From Propionibacteriaceae bacterium (GTDB lineage Bacteria > Actinomycetota > Actinomycetes > Propionibacteriales > Propionibacteriaceae): a stretch of 7,433 nt of DNA. This document shows positions 6,245 to 7,433 of this stretch, piece by piece (position 1 is the first letter of the stretch; the number at the start of each line of letters is the position of its first letter). A program made the translations under genes and the position numbers. The stretch spans positions 1 through 7,433 of the forward strand of contig JAJTCL010000128.1 in the NCBI GenBank assembly GCA_021323255.1. Reading direction: 5' to 3'. The notes under the pieces were generated by a model, which saw only the letters and a list, made by a program, of their open reading frames with translations, ran no database searches and was not told the origin of the DNA.

Positions 6245-6640
6245 TCACTTTCCGGCCATCACGTGACCGTTCACCCAACTCTTCAGCGGTGGGATGAGGA
6301 GTAGCACAAAGACTCCCGCCACCCCGATGACATGAATGAGTACGGTGAACCAGGGAGTAACTTCGCCACTGTTGTGGGCCGCAATCCAAAACGGTATCAA
6401 GGCGACTAACCCCAGGACGGCTGACGCTATCGCGACGGTATCCCACCACTCAGCTTTCTTGAACAAGCCCCACGTGGCGATTGTGAAACCGATAAGCGTC
6501 AGAAAAGCCAGCACGTTGGTGATGGACCACAGGGCCCCTCTGGTTGATATCCCCTCACTCGCAAACATCGGAGTGATCCACAGGTAGGTCGTCCCGAACA
6601 AGAACAAGGCCACTCCACCGATATTGCGAATCGTAAACAT
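6245..6640 (-). CDS. Small four-helix membrane protein of unknown function (copy B)
   Basis: This 131-residue protein begins MFTIRNIGGVALFLFGTTYL and ends WVNGHVMAGK, like copy A at 2450-2845. Four hydrophobic segments occupy the same places. The most conserved parts are the first helix, STRG-x-LWSIT at the start of helix 2, WIAAHNSGE after helix 3, and the C-terminus. Most differences in the helices are conservative (L/I/V, Y/F, R/K). ATG 6638-6640 is chosen by matching copy A, with GGGAAG eight bases upstream; an in-frame ATG at 6653-6655 is possible. It follows the CPBP protease gene by 30 bases and precedes the DUF1579-like gene by 48 bases. It remains intact, as does its paralogue. Confidence 0.88.
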   Translation of the reverse strand: MFTIRNIGGVALFLFGTTYLWITPMFASEGISTRGALWSITNVLAFLTLIGFTIATWGLFKKAEWWDTVAIASAVLGLVALIPFWIAAHNSGEVTPWFTVLIHVIGVAGVFVLLLIPPLKSWVNGHVMAGK

Positions 6641-6670
6641 GGTGTCACTTCCCATCTTGGCAACGAAACC

Positions 6671-7433
6671 TCAATGAACGTCGCTTCGTCGCGGTGAAAC
6701 CGGCGTGGAAGAACCGGCGCCGGTAGGTGGTGCGACCTGTTCGCGCCGGAGGATCCACACTGCCCAAGCGATCACGACCAAGCTGGTGACCGTCCCTGCC
6801 ACGGCACCAGTCGCCTCCGTCGCCGAGGTGAGGTTGAATGCTGTGTGCCAGGCGGCGACGAGCAGTACGCTGCGGTGGCCCTCCCGGTATAGCCACGTCA
6901 ACACAACCGAGCCAGCGGCTAGTCCTACCGCCCACCCGACCGCGAGCGGCCCCATGCCGCGGAAGCCAGCGACCATCCAGAAGAACGGCAGGTGCCAGCC
7001 GCCCCACGCCACCGCCACGACCAGCGCGGTCCATCTGAACGAATGGTCGCGCAGCAACCGGTCCGCCGCGAAGCCGCGCCAGCCAGTCTCCTCGCCGAGA
7101 CCGTTGGCCAGCAGCGCCACTGCGACGACGCCGAGAGGGGTGATCGCTCCGATGCCGCTGTAGCGAGTGAAGCTGTCCAGCGATGGCAAGTCGCCGCCTG
7201 TCATGAGCGGGACGATGACACCAACCAGAGCCAGGCTGAGGGTGCCCGCTACCAGCGCCCACCAGCGCCACCCGATTCGCCATCGGGTGACCCTGGTCCA
7301 CAGGTCACGTAGTCCGCGGCGACCGTCAACCATGGCGGTCACCACGATTGCCGCCAACGCCGGTCCAACCAGCGCCGGCAGATGCGTAGGCCAGCCGCTC
7401 CCCATGCGGACCACGTCCCCGCGCACCGCAAGC
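6671..7433 (-). CDS. CPBP-family intramembrane glutamic endopeptidase (N-terminus beyond right window edge)
   Basis: The frame is open through the window edge, and the first visible residues (LAVRGDVVRM) do not look like a start, so the N-terminus is missing. Counting from the Val at 7424-7426, motif 1 is GEETGWRGF at 111-119 (Glu112, Glu113, Arg117), motif 2 is WGGWHLPFF at 141-149 (His145), and motif 3 is AAWHTAFN at 191-198 (His194, Asn198). These are the Rce1/CAAX-protease-like catalytic signatures of the CPBP (Abi) family, and all are present. Several membrane helices surround them. In bacteria these proteins are variously linked to bacteriocin self-immunity, protein processing or signalling; the substrate here is unknown. 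It heads the visible minus-strand operon, and its neighbour, a small membrane protein, could be a partner or substrate (inference). Confidence 0.87.
   Translation of the reverse strand, partial: LAVRGDVVRMGSGWPTHLPALVGPALAAIVVTAMVDGRRGLRDLWTRVTRWRIGWRWWALVAGTLSLALVGVIVPLMTGGDLPSLDSFTRYSGIGAITPLGVVAVALLANGLGEETGWRGFAADRLLRDHSFRWTALVVAVAWGGWHLPFFWMVAGFRGMGPLAVGWAVGLAAGSVVLTWLYREGHRSVLLVAAWHTAFNLTSATEATGAVAGTVTSLVVIAWAVWILRREQVAPPTGAGSSTPVSPRRSDVH

Noticed and set aside
6705..7163. A 152-codon plus-strand frame opposite the CPBP protease
   Set aside because: It is a shadow of the minus-strand gene, which carries all three family motifs.
1..7433. CRISPR array, tRNA or rRNA genes
   Set aside because: No regularly spaced repeats and no cloverleaf or conserved rRNA segments were seen on either strand.

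Overview
The window looks like a chromosomal accessory region from a GC-rich actinobacterium, most likely a mycobacterium. The reasons are high GC with GC-rich third positions, strong GGAGGTG-type ribosome binding sites, two good matches to the mycobacterial DosR (dormancy regulator) palindrome, and a gene set (single-domain flavodoxins, SRPBCC protein, lipoyl-less E2 acyltransferase, small membrane proteins) that fits a hypoxia/dormancy-type accessory island. The genus is inferred, not proven.

Left part (1-3622). A flavodoxin gene runs off the left edge on the minus strand, with a DosR-like box just upstream. About 670 bases with no supportable gene follow, then one or two DosR-like boxes that face a plus-strand operon. 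The operon order is an 8-helix membrane protein (987-1964), a broken SRPBCC gene (from 1933), an intact 131-residue 4-helix membrane protein (2450-2845), and a heavily broken 2-oxoacid dehydrogenase E2 catalytic-domain gene (2842-3622). The E2 reading frame starts on the stop codon of the 4-helix gene.

Right part (3639-7433), all on the minus strand. Reading leftward, the order is a CPBP-family intramembrane protease (cut by the right edge), a second copy of the 4-helix membrane protein, a DUF1579-like soluble protein, a decayed fragment resembling a recombinase tail, a second 8-helix membrane protein distantly related to the first, and a second flavodoxin broken by a stop codon and a frameshift. 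The flavodoxin overlaps the end of the membrane gene by 4 bases (ATGA).

The main message is a mirrored pair of related modules: flavodoxin, 8-helix protein and 4-helix protein each occur twice, on opposite sides of a convergent junction at 3622/3639. Three soluble-protein genes (SRPBCC, E2, one flavodoxin) are decaying, while both 4-helix genes and both 8-helix genes stay open. The 4-helix family has three histidines kept in both copies and no function I recognise. It is the best candidate here for something undescribed.
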